Below, one piece after another: positions 33,637 through 42,600 of a stretch of DNA of 64,000 bases; position 1 is the first letter of the stretch; each line of letters opens with the position of its first letter. Both the position numbers and the translations under genes were made by a program. Origin of the DNA: Octadecabacter sp. B2R22 (lineage in GTDB: Bacteria > Pseudomonadota > Alphaproteobacteria > Rhodobacterales > Rhodobacteraceae); contig NZ_JAHKQJ010000010.1 in NCBI RefSeq assembly GCF_018861045.1, forward strand, positions 248,001 to 312,000. Direction: 5' to 3'. The notes under the pieces are model-generated. The model saw nothing but the letters and a program-made list of their open reading frames with translations, ran no database searches and was not told the origin of the DNA.

Positions 33637-34691
33637 TCCGCGTCGCGATCATTGGGGCGGGCATTGGGGCCGAACATCTGGAGGGTTACCGTGCCCTGCC
33701 GGACCGGTTCGAAGTGGTGACCCTTTGTGATCTTGATACGGACCGTGCGACTGTTGCGCTGGACGGGGATACGTCCATTGAGGTGAGTGCGGATCTTGAT
33801 GCGGTGATGGCGGATAAGCGGGTTGATTTGATCGACGTGTGCCTGCCGCCGCACCTGCATTTTCCGGTGTCGATGCGGGCGCTGGAGGCGGGTAAACACG
33901 TGATCTGCGAAAAGCCGATTGTGCGTTCTTTGCACGAGGCCGACCAACTGGAAGCCGCGGCAAAGGCGCAGGGCCGTCACGTGTTTCCCGTTTTCCAATA
34001 CCGGTACGGCAAAGCCATGGATCAACTGATGGCGCTGCGCAAAGCAGGGCTTGCGGGTAAGCCATATGTTGCCAGTGTCGAAACCCACTGGAACCGCAAC
34101 GCTGAATACTATTCAATCCCGTGGCGCGGCACATGGGCGGGTGAATCCGGTGGGTCCTTGTTGGGCCATGCCATTCACGCCCATGACCTGATTTGCCACG
34201 TAATGGGCCCAGTGGCGGACGTATTTGCCTTTGCCGATACCCGCGTGAACGACATCGAAACCGAAGACTGTGCATCTTTGTCGTTTCGTTTGGACAACGG
34301 GGCTTTGGCCACGTCGTCCGTTACGTTGGGGGCAGGGAATGACACAACGCGGCTGCGGTTCTGTTTTGATGGGCTGACCGCTGAAAGCGGGACGGCCCCT
34401 TACGCACCTGCGCAAGACGTGTGGACATTCACCGCGCGTGCGCCTGTCACACAAGACCAGATCGACGATGTCCTGGCGGGCGTGGCTGTTGATGGGTTGG
34501 CCGGTTTCGCCGGTTACCTTGAGGCAACAGCAAATATGCTGGACTCTGGAGGTGACGATGGAGTTACCTTGGCAGATGGTCGCCGTTCGATTGAACTTGT
34601 GACGGCAATTTATACTTCGGCGCGAAATAGGGAGATGATTTCGTTACCGCTTAAACCGGACTCGGAGTTTTATACGGGGTGGATGCCTTAG
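33633..34691 (+). CDS. Gfo/Idh/MocA-family oxidoreductase (third of three)
   Basis: A 352-residue dehydrogenase with the Rossmann motif IIGAGIGAEHLEGY, the catalytic-lysine motif ICEKPIV and the second-domain segment GGSLLGHAIHAHDLICHVMG with conserved histidines. The start overlaps the previous stop (ATGA). It ends 49 bases before the binding-protein gene. Three consecutive members of one family suggest sequential oxidation or epimerisation steps on one imported carbohydrate, as in inositol or pseudo-sugar pathways (inference). Confidence 0.9.
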   Translation: MIRVAIIGAGIGAEHLEGYRALPDRFEVVTLCDLDTDRATVALDGDTSIEVSADLDAVMADKRVDLIDVCLPPHLHFPVSMRALEAGKHVICEKPIVRSLHEADQLEAAAKAQGRHVFPVFQYRYGKAMDQLMALRKAGLAGKPYVASVETHWNRNAEYYSIPWRGTWAGESGGSLLGHAIHAHDLICHVMGPVADVFAFADTRVNDIETEDCASLSFRLDNGALATSSVTLGAGNDTTRLRFCFDGLTAESGTAPYAPAQDVWTFTARAPVTQDQIDDVLAGVAVDGLAGFAGYLEATANMLDSGGDDGVTLADGRRSIELVTAIYTSARNREMISLPLKPDSEFYTGWMP

Positions 34692-34740
34692 CCATTCCAA
34701 TATTTTCTAATCATTAAGGTAACTTGGAGGAGACCAAACA

Positions 34741-36003
34741 ATGAAAAAGACACACCTGCTCACCACAGCGCTTGCTGCGGGTCTTGGTGTTGCTGCTGGC
34801 GCGGCAATGTCCCAAGAAATTCGGTTCATGTGCTATTCCGATGGCAATGAATGCGAAGTTTACGACGACCTGCTGACACGATTTGAAGCCGAGAACGATG
34901 GCGTTGATGTGATCGTCGATGTGGTTCCATATCAGGCTATTCTCGAAAACCTGCCAGTGCAGCTTGCGGCGGGCACGGGGCCTGACCTTGCTAAAGTAAC
35001 TGACCTTGGCGGTTTGAACGAGTTTTACCTGGACCTCACACCATACGTAGACACGGGCTACTGGGATGCGTCCTTTGGTGAGACTTTGAACTGGTATCGC
35101 AATGGCGACCGTCAGGGTTATTACGGCATGCATTCCCAGCTGACGATCACAGGTCCGTTCGTGAACGCGACACTGTTCGAACAGGCTGGCGTAGACATGC
35201 CGGGTGCTGGTGCATCTTGGGATGACTGGGCCACTGCAACACGCGCAGTGACCGAAGCCACAGACGCTGATTTCCCAATGGCGATGGACCGTTCTGGTCA
35301 CCGCGTTGCTGGTCCGGCTGTTTCCTATGGCGCAAAGTACTTTGACGCAGACGGTAATGGGTCCTTTGAAGGCTTTGACGCCTTTGCAGAAGCCTTCGTA
35401 GGCTGGAACGAAGACGGCACAATGGCGCGCGACGTTTGGGCAAGCCAAGGTGGGTCCACGTACGCGGATGCCGCACAAGAATTCATCAACGGTGAAGTGG
35501 TCTTCTACTACTCCGGTTCCTGGCAGGTTGGCCGTATGGACGAACAAGTCGGTGATTTCTTTGACTGGCAGGTTGTTGGGTCCCCTTGTGGTCCAGCTGG
35601 TGCATGTTCCGGCATGCCGGGCGGTGCTGGTGTTGTCGGCTTTGAGCAGACAGAGCACCCAGAAGTTGTTGCTGCGATCATCGATTTCCTTGCTCAGGAA
35701 GAGAACTACGCTGAAGCTGCTGCACGCACAAAGAACCTGCCTGCGCACCTTGGCGTTGCCTCTGCTGGCGTTGAATTCCAAGATGCAAGCCCAGCTGCAC
35801 AAGCCGCGTTGAACGGTTTTGCAGGCGCTTTGCCAGACGTATCCCCAATCGCATTCGCGTATCAGGGCTATTCCGGCAACCGTGCAATGTTTGGCATCAC
35901 AGTTGAACGTCTGAGCCAAGCGATTGTTGGTGAGTTGTCCGTTGGAGACGCGATGATGCGCGCTGCCTCAGACCTCGAAGCAGCAATGGCAGAAGCCAAC
36001 TAA
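34741..36003 (+). CDS. ABC transporter sugar-binding protein (family 1 solute-binding)
   Basis: A 420-residue periplasmic binding protein with a classical signal peptide (about 1-24, MKKTHLLTTALAAGLGVAAGAAMSQ). The mature protein has the features of carbohydrate-binding proteins (LPVQLAAGTGPDLAKV, EFINGEVVFYYSGSW). Residues 202-213 (DADGNGSFEGFD) form an EF-hand-like loop that may bind calcium. Four cysteines (near 31, 38, 288 and 294) could make disulfides. A strong GGAGGAG lies before the ATG. The ligand is unknown but is presumably the substrate of the adjacent dehydrogenases. Confidence 0.92.
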   Translation: MKKTHLLTTALAAGLGVAAGAAMSQEIRFMCYSDGNECEVYDDLLTRFEAENDGVDVIVDVVPYQAILENLPVQLAAGTGPDLAKVTDLGGLNEFYLDLTPYVDTGYWDASFGETLNWYRNGDRQGYYGMHSQLTITGPFVNATLFEQAGVDMPGAGASWDDWATATRAVTEATDADFPMAMDRSGHRVAGPAVSYGAKYFDADGNGSFEGFDAFAEAFVGWNEDGTMARDVWASQGGSTYADAAQEFINGEVVFYYSGSWQVGRMDEQVGDFFDWQVVGSPCGPAGACSGMPGGAGVVGFEQTEHPEVVAAIIDFLAQEENYAEAAARTKNLPAHLGVASAGVEFQDASPAAQAALNGFAGALPDVSPIAFAYQGYSGNRAMFGITVERLSQAIVGELSVGDAMMRAASDLEAAMAEAN

Positions 36004-36014
36004 TCAAACCACGG

Positions 36015-36045
36015 CCCGCGGCGTCTTATGCGCCGCGGGTATTCT
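36015..36045 (+). terminator. Stem-loop between binding-protein and permease genes
   Basis: A perfect 9-bp stem, CCCGCGGCG (36015-36023) and CGCCGCGGG (36031-36039), with a 7-base loop is followed by TATTCTTTTT. It sits 12 bases after the binding-protein stop inside the operon. Such elements commonly protect or terminate part of the transcripts so that binding protein is made in excess over permeases. Confidence 0.7.
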
Positions 36046-36063
36046 TTTTGGGGGGGCGGCGTC

Positions 36064-37032
36064 ATGTTGAAAATCCTGACACCAATGATGCGGATTATCG
36101 AAGTTCCGATGCTTGCGTTGCAGCGCAAGATTGGGATCAACCGGCTGGCGTGGGCTTTCCTTCTGCCGAACCTCGTTCTTTTTGGGCTGTTCGCCTTTTT
36201 GCCCGTTATTCTAAACGTGTTTTACGCCATGACAGGCGGAGACAATGTTTTGCTGGCGGATCGTCCCGATGTCGGGATGCGCAACTTTGCGCAGTTACTA
36301 GATTGTTCCAACCATTTTGACCCTAACAGTTGCCGCGAAGATAAATTCTGGCGCGCCGTTTGGAACACGATCTGGTTTGTTGTTTTACAGGTCGGGTTTA
36401 TGGTGGGCTTTGCCTTGCTGACTGCTTTGATCTTGAACCGCGACATCCGCGCGCGCGGGTTTTTCCGCTCGGTGTTTTTCTTTCCTGTTTTGTTGTCCCC
36501 TGTCGTTGTTGCGCTGGTCTGGAAATGGATTTTGCAGCGCGAGGGCGTGTTGAACGCCTTTCTTGATTGGACAGGTGCGGGCGGCATCAACTGGCTGGTC
36601 GATGCGCAGTGGGCGTTCGGGTGGTCTGTGTTTATTTCCGTTTGGGCGCATATGGGGTTTTATACGTTGATCCTATTGGCTGGCCTGCAGGCGATCCCGC
36701 GTGATGTCTATGACGCCGCTTTGATGGATCGCGCCTCGGCGTGGCGCACGTTCCGGCGGATTACGTTGCCTCTGTTGTCCCCAACGATGCTGGTCGTGCT
36801 GATCCTTGCATTGATCAAAGGCGTGCAAACCTTTGATGAAATCTACGCCTTTACGGGCGGTGGGCCGGGTACGGCGACGACGTTTATCATTCAATATATC
36901 TACGAACGCGGCTTTGCGGGTGCACCGCGTCTGTTCGGGCTTGCGGCGGCGGCATCGTTGTTGGTGGCTGGTGTGCTGGTCGTCCTGACGCTCGTGCAAT
37001 TGCGGATCAGCAAGGAGAACGCCGATGGCTAA
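36064..37032 (+). CDS. ABC sugar transporter permease (MalF type)
   Basis: A 322-residue inner-membrane permease with six predicted helices. The EAA loop that contacts the ATPase is visible as YDAALMDRASAWRTFRRITLPLLSP. A short extracytoplasmic loop (DCSNHFDPNSCRED) has two cysteines. The start at 36064 is preceded by a run of seven G, which serves as the ribosome site. The 3' end overlaps the next permease gene by eight bases. It pairs with the MalG-type protein for carbohydrate import. Confidence 0.92.
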   Translation: MLKILTPMMRIIEVPMLALQRKIGINRLAWAFLLPNLVLFGLFAFLPVILNVFYAMTGGDNVLLADRPDVGMRNFAQLLDCSNHFDPNSCREDKFWRAVWNTIWFVVLQVGFMVGFALLTALILNRDIRARGFFRSVFFFPVLLSPVVVALVWKWILQREGVLNAFLDWTGAGGINWLVDAQWAFGWSVFISVWAHMGFYTLILLAGLQAIPRDVYDAALMDRASAWRTFRRITLPLLSPTMLVVLILALIKGVQTFDEIYAFTGGGPGTATTFIIQYIYERGFAGAPRLFGLAAAASLLVAGVLVVLTLVQLRISKENADG

Positions 37033-38077
37033 AGTTCTATCATTCCTGACCGCGACGCGGGGCAAGGGCCGCCTGCATTGGACCGATTGGGTGTCCTACG
37101 GGTATTTGATTTTCGGCGTCTTCTTGATGTTCGGCCCCGTTGTCTGGTTGCTGTTGTCCAGCTTCAAGACGCCCAACGAATTGGATCGGTTCCCGCCACG
37201 TTTCTTGCCCTATGCACAAGAAACGCTTGTGGTTGACGGTTATGACGAACCGCTTTTGGCGTTTGTTGTCACCGAGGGCGAACTGGAAGGGCAAACCGTA
37301 GGGCAGACCCGCCGTGCGGCTGGCCGCTCAGAGGTCGTTTCACCGTCCAACCCGACGGAACGGGTGCGTCTGACGACGGATCAGCTCGAACCCATCGAAG
37401 GCATCGCCTTTGCCACGGAGAACTACACCCAACTGTTTGAACGGTTCAATTTCCTCAAATTCTTCTGGAACTCGACCTTCATCACGGTGACCGCAACGGT
37501 TTTGATGCTTCTGTTCAATTCAATGGCCGCCTTTGCACTGTCAAAATACGAATTCCGTGGGCGGACGACCGTGCTGCTTTTGGTGATCGGAACCTTGATG
37601 ATCCCGCAGACGGTTGTGCTTGTGCCGCTGTTCCTGATCGTCACGGAACTGGGGATGTTCAACTCGCTATGGGGTGTCATCATTCCGGGGGCAGCAACGC
37701 CAACGGGCGTGTTCTTATTGCGGCAATATATGATCACAATCCCTGACGAGATTTTGGACGCCGCCCGCATGGACAAAGCGAGCGAGTGGAAGATTTTCTG
37801 GCGGATCATTTTGCCACTGTCCGCGCCCGCGATTGCGGTTCTTGCGATCCTTGCGATCATGTGGCGTTGGAACGATTTCCTGTGGCCACTCATCGTGCTG
37901 ACACGGACCGAGAATTTCACCCTGCAATTGGCGCTGAACTCGTTCCAAGGTGAGCTGCAAACCGACTGGCCAAGCCTGCTGGCGATGACAGTTTTGACGC
38001 TGCTGCCCATCGCGGCTGTCTTCATGTTCTTACAAAAATATATCGCGACCGGCATTGCCTCTACGGGTGGCAAGTAA
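37025..38077 (+). CDS. ABC sugar transporter permease (MalG type) with a periplasmic insertion
   Basis: A 350-residue permease, against about 280 for the usual family. The extra length is a block of about 65 residues (roughly 66-130) between the first and second helices. It is rich in charged residues, with short beta-like segments (LLAFVVTEGELEGQ, ERVRLTTDQLEP), and would project into the periplasm. The remaining fold is normal, with the EAA loop at about 237-257 (ARMDKASEWKIFWRIILPLS). It ends 30 bases before the ATPase gene. Confidence 0.92.
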   Translation: MAKVLSFLTATRGKGRLHWTDWVSYGYLIFGVFLMFGPVVWLLLSSFKTPNELDRFPPRFLPYAQETLVVDGYDEPLLAFVVTEGELEGQTVGQTRRAAGRSEVVSPSNPTERVRLTTDQLEPIEGIAFATENYTQLFERFNFLKFFWNSTFITVTATVLMLLFNSMAAFALSKYEFRGRTTVLLLVIGTLMIPQTVVLVPLFLIVTELGMFNSLWGVIIPGAATPTGVFLLRQYMITIPDEILDAARMDKASEWKIFWRIILPLSAPAIAVLAILAIMWRWNDFLWPLIVLTRTENFTLQLALNSFQGELQTDWPSLLAMTVLTLLPIAAVFMFLQKYIATGIASTGGK

Positions 38078-38107
38078 TGGTGCGTACAATACCAAAGGAG
38101 GTCCGGC

Positions 38108-39187
38108 ATGGCGCGGATTGAGCTTAGAAACGTCCAGAAATCTTATGGGGCTGCCGAGGTCATCAAGGGCATTGATCTGGATATCCAGCACGGTGATTTC
38201 TGTGTTTTCGTCGGCCCATCCGGCTGCGGGAAATCCACACTGTTGCGGATGATTTCGGGCCTTGAGCCGATTTCGGGTGGTGACATCGTGATCGGCGAAG
38301 AGGTCGTGAATGACATTCCCGCCGCTGATCGTGGGCTGGCGATGGTGTTCCAATCCTACGCGCTTTACCCGCATATGACCGTGCGCCAAAACCTGTCGTT
38401 CGGGTTGGAAAATCTGAACACAGCGCGTGCGGAAATCGACAGTAAGGTCGGTGAAGTGGCGAAGATGTTGCAGATCGAACAATTGCTGGATCGTCGCCCC
38501 AAGGATCTGTCCGGCGGGCAACGCCAACGCGTGGCTATTGGTCGTGCGGTCGTGCGCGAACCACGGGTGTTCTTGTTTGATGAACCACTTTCCAACCTAG
38601 ATGCGGAACTGCGCGTGGATATGCGCGGGGAGATTACACAGCTCCACCGTCGCCTGCAGAACACCATGATCTATGTGACCCACGATCAGGTCGAAGCGAT
38701 GACAATGGCCGATAAGATTGCCGTGCTGCGGCTTGGAGAGTTGGAACAGTTTGGGCGTCCGCTTGATTTGTATAACCGCCCCAAGAACATCTTTGTGGCG
38801 GGTTTTATTGGCAGCCCGAAAATGAACTTCCTGAAGGGGGTCGTGTCTGCGGATGACGTGAATGTGGTCGATCTGGAAACAGGAGATGCGCTGCGGCTTC
38901 CTGAAGGTCGGTTCACTCAGACCGTTGGACAAGAGGTGTCTGTTGGCGTGCGTCCGAACCATCTTTCGATGGTGGCGGATGGGCCGATCAAAGTCACAGT
39001 CAAAAGCGTCGAGCAACTGGGCGGTGAGGCCTACGTTTACGCCGCGCTGAGCAACGATCAGTCCTTTACGCTGCACATGGCGGGCCAGATCGGTGCACAG
39101 ATCGGTGAGACCCTGACGCTATCGGCTGACGGGGACCATATGCACCTGTTTGACACCGCGAGCGGTGACTCACTTCGGGCTGACTAG
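38108..39187 (+). CDS. ABC transporter ATP-binding protein (UgpC/MsmK/MalK type)
   Basis: A 359-residue ATPase. Walker A is GPSGCGKST (36-44), the Q-loop FQSYALYPHM, the signature LSGGQRQR (134-141), Walker B VFLFDEP (154-160) and the H-loop YVTHDQVEAM. The C-terminal 120 residues form the TOBE/regulatory domain of carbohydrate importers. AAAGGAGG precedes the ATG. It completes the importer with the two permeases and the binding protein, and is the last gene of this operon. Confidence 0.95.
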   Translation: MARIELRNVQKSYGAAEVIKGIDLDIQHGDFCVFVGPSGCGKSTLLRMISGLEPISGGDIVIGEEVVNDIPAADRGLAMVFQSYALYPHMTVRQNLSFGLENLNTARAEIDSKVGEVAKMLQIEQLLDRRPKDLSGGQRQRVAIGRAVVREPRVFLFDEPLSNLDAELRVDMRGEITQLHRRLQNTMIYVTHDQVEAMTMADKIAVLRLGELEQFGRPLDLYNRPKNIFVAGFIGSPKMNFLKGVVSADDVNVVDLETGDALRLPEGRFTQTVGQEVSVGVRPNHLSMVADGPIKVTVKSVEQLGGEAYVYAALSNDQSFTLHMAGQIGAQIGETLTLSADGDHMHLFDTASGDSLRAD

Positions 39188-39212
39188 GCCGCCGGGGCGA
39201 CAGGCTTTGAGG

Positions 39213-39971
39213 TTAAGGCATTGTGCCTTGATCCGCTTGCGAGAACGAGAGCTGCGCCATCTCAAGGAAGGCGTTGCGCAATGAGTTCGACCACGCGTCT
39301 GACAAGGCCAGATAGCTTGGGTCGTGATCATCGATCCGGCGCGTTTGCGAGAAACGCAACTCGTCTCGTGCAATCACGGACAGATCAAGCGGCATTCCGA
39401 CCGACAAGTTTGAACGCAGTGTTGAATCCATCGACAGCAAAGCCGCCGTCACGCAGACGTCGACGGGCGTGTCGACTGTAATCACGCGATCCAGGATCGG
39501 CTTGCCATACTTGTGTTCGCCAATCTGGAAATAGGGCGTGTCTTCACCGGCTTCGATGAAGTTGCCTGCAGAATAGACGTGGAACAGACGCATTTCGCCG
39601 CCAGCGCGCTGCCCGCCAACGATGATGGATGAGAGCGTGCTTTCGCCGGTTTGGGCGACGTGTCGCCCATAACGGTTCTGGATGACACGCATCGCATCGC
39701 CAACGATCTCGGCGATGCGGAACATGGTGTCTGCATTGAGCAGCGTATCGATACCTTCTTGCGGCTTGTCGATGTTCTCCTGAAGCAAGCTGATGACGGC
39801 CTGCGTGACCGCCAAGTTGCCAGCGGTCATCATTGTGATGACACGGTCACCGGGGACTTCCCACGTAAACATCTTCTTATATTTCGAGATGTTATCGACC
39901 CCTGCATTGGTGCGGGTGTCGGACAGGAATACCATTCCGGCATTCGTTTTCAAGGCAACGCAATAAGTCAT
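39213..39971 (-). CDS. Anbu, proteasome-type peptidase homologue
   Basis: A 252-residue member of the bacterial proteasome homologue family. The sequence starts MTYCVALKTNAGMVFLSDTR, so removal of Met would expose Thr2 as the N-terminal nucleophile, as in proteasome beta subunits. The Asp of SDTR corresponds to the conserved catalytic Asp, and a lysine follows in SKYKKMF. Anbu assembles into open helical rings, and its protease activity remains uncertain. It is followed at a distance by alpha-E, ATP-grasp and transglutaminase genes, the known conserved neighbourhood. No clear ribosome site is visible. Confidence 0.93.
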   Translation of the reverse strand: MTYCVALKTNAGMVFLSDTRTNAGVDNISKYKKMFTWEVPGDRVITMMTAGNLAVTQAVISLLQENIDKPQEGIDTLLNADTMFRIAEIVGDAMRVIQNRYGRHVAQTGESTLSSIIVGGQRAGGEMRLFHVYSAGNFIEAGEDTPYFQIGEHKYGKPILDRVITVDTPVDVCVTAALLSMDSTLRSNLSVGMPLDLSVIARDELRFSQTRRIDDHDPSYLALSDAWSNSLRNAFLEMAQLSFSQADQGTMP

Positions 39972-40059
39972 CAGGTTAGGAGGATCCCCGTTAGTGCCAG
40001 CCGGGATTCGGCCAACGTTCGATGTGCTTCTATCACCGCATTTCTACAGTTCCGAGCGG

Positions 40060-41040
40060 CTATTGCACAGTTTCCTTAACGGAGGGTGAGATATCGACGC
40101 CAAACCCGAAAGCGACTGACGTTGCTTGGGCCCGTAAGTTGGTCGCGGCTATGAAATCCGTCAGCCAATCATGCAGGCCGCGTTCAAAAATCGCATCAAT
40201 GTGAGTGTTGCGCAGGGCTGTTTCGGCTGTGCGTGCGTCGCTGGCGAGCTTTTGTTGCACAGGAAGGCCAGACGCGAGCTTATCCGACAAAGCCGCAATC
40301 TCGGACATTGCTGTCAAAAGGGATCGCGGGCTTTTTTCGTTCAAAACGAGCAGGTCAACGACGCCTTGGGGATCAACAACCCGACTGTATAAGTGGCGAA
40401 AGGCGACTGCTGAGTTGGCGGCCCGCAAGATTTGCACCCACTGGAGATAGTCGATTCCGCCGCCCACATCCGTCGCTTCCGGCAAGAGAACGTGGTATTT
40501 TACGTCTAGAAGGCGTGCTGTGGCATCGGCGCGTTCAAACCATTTGCCAAGTTCAATGAAGCGAGAGCCATCATCGCGCAGCATCGTGTTATCAACTTTA
40601 CCAAGCGCGAGCCCGCCTTGGTTTCGGACCCAATCCAAGAAATCCGAAAGGTTCTCGCGGTCCTTCTCTACTCTCAGATGTTCGTGGAGTTGCAAGCGCG
40701 TGTCATTGATGGCTTCCCAGACTTCAGCCGTGATCGCATTTCGAACGGCTTTTGCGTTCATGCGCGCCGCTTCGATACAGGACGTGATGGACGATGGATT
40801 GGAAATATCACGGATGAGGTGGTCCGAGACGCTGGCGACATCGGCATCTTCCAGCGGGCTTGGATAAGTGCCCGTCGCGCCTGACGCGACAACGATCGAA
40901 CTCCATTCGTTGTAATCTTGCGTCGGGTCCTTTGGCAGGCTTTCAAGGCGCTGACCGGCATCAAGAAGACGCGCGACGTTTTCCATGCGTTCAATGTAGC
41001 GGCCCATCCAGAACAGGCCCTCTGCTGTGCGGCTCAACAT
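40060..41040 (-). CDS. Alpha-E domain protein (COG2307)
   Basis: A 326-residue all-helical protein opening MLSRTAEGLFWMGRYIERMENVARLLDA, the hallmark of the alpha-E family. The ATG at 41040 overlaps the stop of the upstream ATP-grasp gene (TAATG), so the two are coupled. The biochemical role is unknown. In published comparative genomics this family travels with circularly permuted ATP-grasp and transglutaminase proteins and Anbu, and a peptide-synthesis or protein-tagging pathway was proposed. Confidence 0.9.
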   Translation of the reverse strand: MLSRTAEGLFWMGRYIERMENVARLLDAGQRLESLPKDPTQDYNEWSSIVVASGATGTYPSPLEDADVASVSDHLIRDISNPSSITSCIEAARMNAKAVRNAITAEVWEAINDTRLQLHEHLRVEKDRENLSDFLDWVRNQGGLALGKVDNTMLRDDGSRFIELGKWFERADATARLLDVKYHVLLPEATDVGGGIDYLQWVQILRAANSAVAFRHLYSRVVDPQGVVDLLVLNEKSPRSLLTAMSEIAALSDKLASGLPVQQKLASDARTAETALRNTHIDAIFERGLHDWLTDFIAATNLRAQATSVAFGFGVDISPSVKETVQ

Positions 41041-42464
41041 TAGACAGCCTCCGCGTTCAGGACCCAAGTGTCTTTGACACCCCCGCCTTGGCTTGAGTTC
41101 ACAACCAAAGACCCTTCGCGAAGGGCGACACGGCTAAGTCCACTTGGGACCATGCGGGTCGTCGCACCAGAAACCACGAAGGGGCGCAGGTCGACATGGC
41201 GTGGAATAAGTCCGTCTTCGGCGAGGACAGGCGCAGACGAGAGCGACAACGTCGGTTGCGCGATGTAATTATTGGGGTTGGCTTTCACTTTGACTGCGAA
41301 CTCCTTGATCTCGTCCTTCGTTGAGGTTGGACCGATAAGCATCCCGTAACCGCCAGACCCCTGAACCTCCTTCACAACCAAGTCGGACAAGTTATGTAGC
41401 ACATAGGCCAGATCATCGGCTTGGTCGCAGCGGTAGGTTTCTACATTGGGGATGATGGGCTCTTCGCCTAGATAGAACCGGATCATGTCGGGCACGTAGG
41501 TGTAGACGGCCTTGTCATCGACGACCCCCGTGCCGGGCATATTGATGACAGTGACATTGCCGGCTTTCATCGCGTCCATAAGACCGGCGACACCGATCAT
41601 GCTGTCCTTCTGGAACACCGCCGGGTCAAGGAATGCGTCGTCGATCCGGCGGTAAATGACGTGAAGCTGTTCGAACCCACGGGTCGTACGCATGTAGACC
41701 TTCTGATTTTCGACAACGATATCGGGGCCTTCGACCAGTTCGATCCCCATCATATCCGCGAGGAATGAATGTTCGAAATATGCTGAATTGAACTGCCCCG
41801 GTGTGAGGATCGCCATGGTCGGCTTGCCGTTGCAGTTGGGTGGCGCGACCGCTTGCATCGCTTCGGCAAGGAAATCTGTGTAGCCGTCAACTGGGCGAAT
41901 GCGGCCATCGCGAAAGAGTTCGGGGAACATTCGAGACATGACTTCTCGGTTCTGCAGAACATAGGAGACGCCCGAGGGGGTTCGGCAGTTGTCTTCAAGA
42001 ACAAAGAATTCGTCAGGGCCTGTTCGAACAAGGTCAACGCCAATGATATGCGCCCAGACGTCCAGTGGCGGGCGGTAGCCATTCATCAATTCAAGGTAAG
42101 CGGGGTTCTTGGTGATCATGGCCTCGGGAACAATGTCTGCTTTGACGATCTCGCGGGCGCCGTATGCATCGGCAATAAAGGCGTTCAGGGCTTTGGCGCG
42201 CTGGATCGAACCGCTTTCGATCTTTTGCCATTCGGTGGCATTGAAGATGCGCGGGATCATGTCGAACGGGATTAGCCTGTCAGGGTCGCCACCTTCGCCG
42301 TAGACCGCAAATGTAATGCCAATCCGGCGAAACAGGGCTTCGGCCTCAGCGCGGCGCGATTGTAATGCGTCTATTCCGTTTCGTTCTATCCAATCGACAA
42401 CAACTTGATATTCAGGACGGAGCTTTGCCCCATTTTTCATCTCATTGAAGAAGTCGCCGTTCAT
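41040..42464 (-). CDS. Circularly permuted ATP-grasp protein (COG2308)
   Basis: A 474-residue protein. The segments YGEGGDPDRLIPFDMIPRI, FVLEDNCRTPSGVSYVL, VIYRRIDDAFLDP and LVVKEVQGSGGYGMLIG belong to the circularly permuted ATP-grasp family 2, which is expected to form amide bonds using ATP. The start at 42464 has AGGGG upstream; an ATG 18 bases earlier is possible. It is coupled to the alpha-E gene. It is divergent from the transglutaminase giant across a 136-base region that should hold both promoters. Confidence 0.92.
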   Translation of the reverse strand: MNGDFFNEMKNGAKLRPEYQVVVDWIERNGIDALQSRRAEAEALFRRIGITFAVYGEGGDPDRLIPFDMIPRIFNATEWQKIESGSIQRAKALNAFIADAYGAREIVKADIVPEAMITKNPAYLELMNGYRPPLDVWAHIIGVDLVRTGPDEFFVLEDNCRTPSGVSYVLQNREVMSRMFPELFRDGRIRPVDGYTDFLAEAMQAVAPPNCNGKPTMAILTPGQFNSAYFEHSFLADMMGIELVEGPDIVVENQKVYMRTTRGFEQLHVIYRRIDDAFLDPAVFQKDSMIGVAGLMDAMKAGNVTVINMPGTGVVDDKAVYTYVPDMIRFYLGEEPIIPNVETYRCDQADDLAYVLHNLSDLVVKEVQGSGGYGMLIGPTSTKDEIKEFAVKVKANPNNYIAQPTLSLSSAPVLAEDGLIPRHVDLRPFVVSGATTRMVPSGLSRVALREGSLVVNSSQGGGVKDTWVLNAEAV

Positions 42465-42600
42465 TGTCGCCCCTTTAATCACATTAGGGTTGACCGTAAC
42501 GGGTTCGGCCCGTCACACAAGGAGGGACCTTAAAATAGGATTAATTGAAGTCCGCAATCCTTGGAGTTTTTCAAGTTTTGCCAAAATAAAAGGCAACTGA

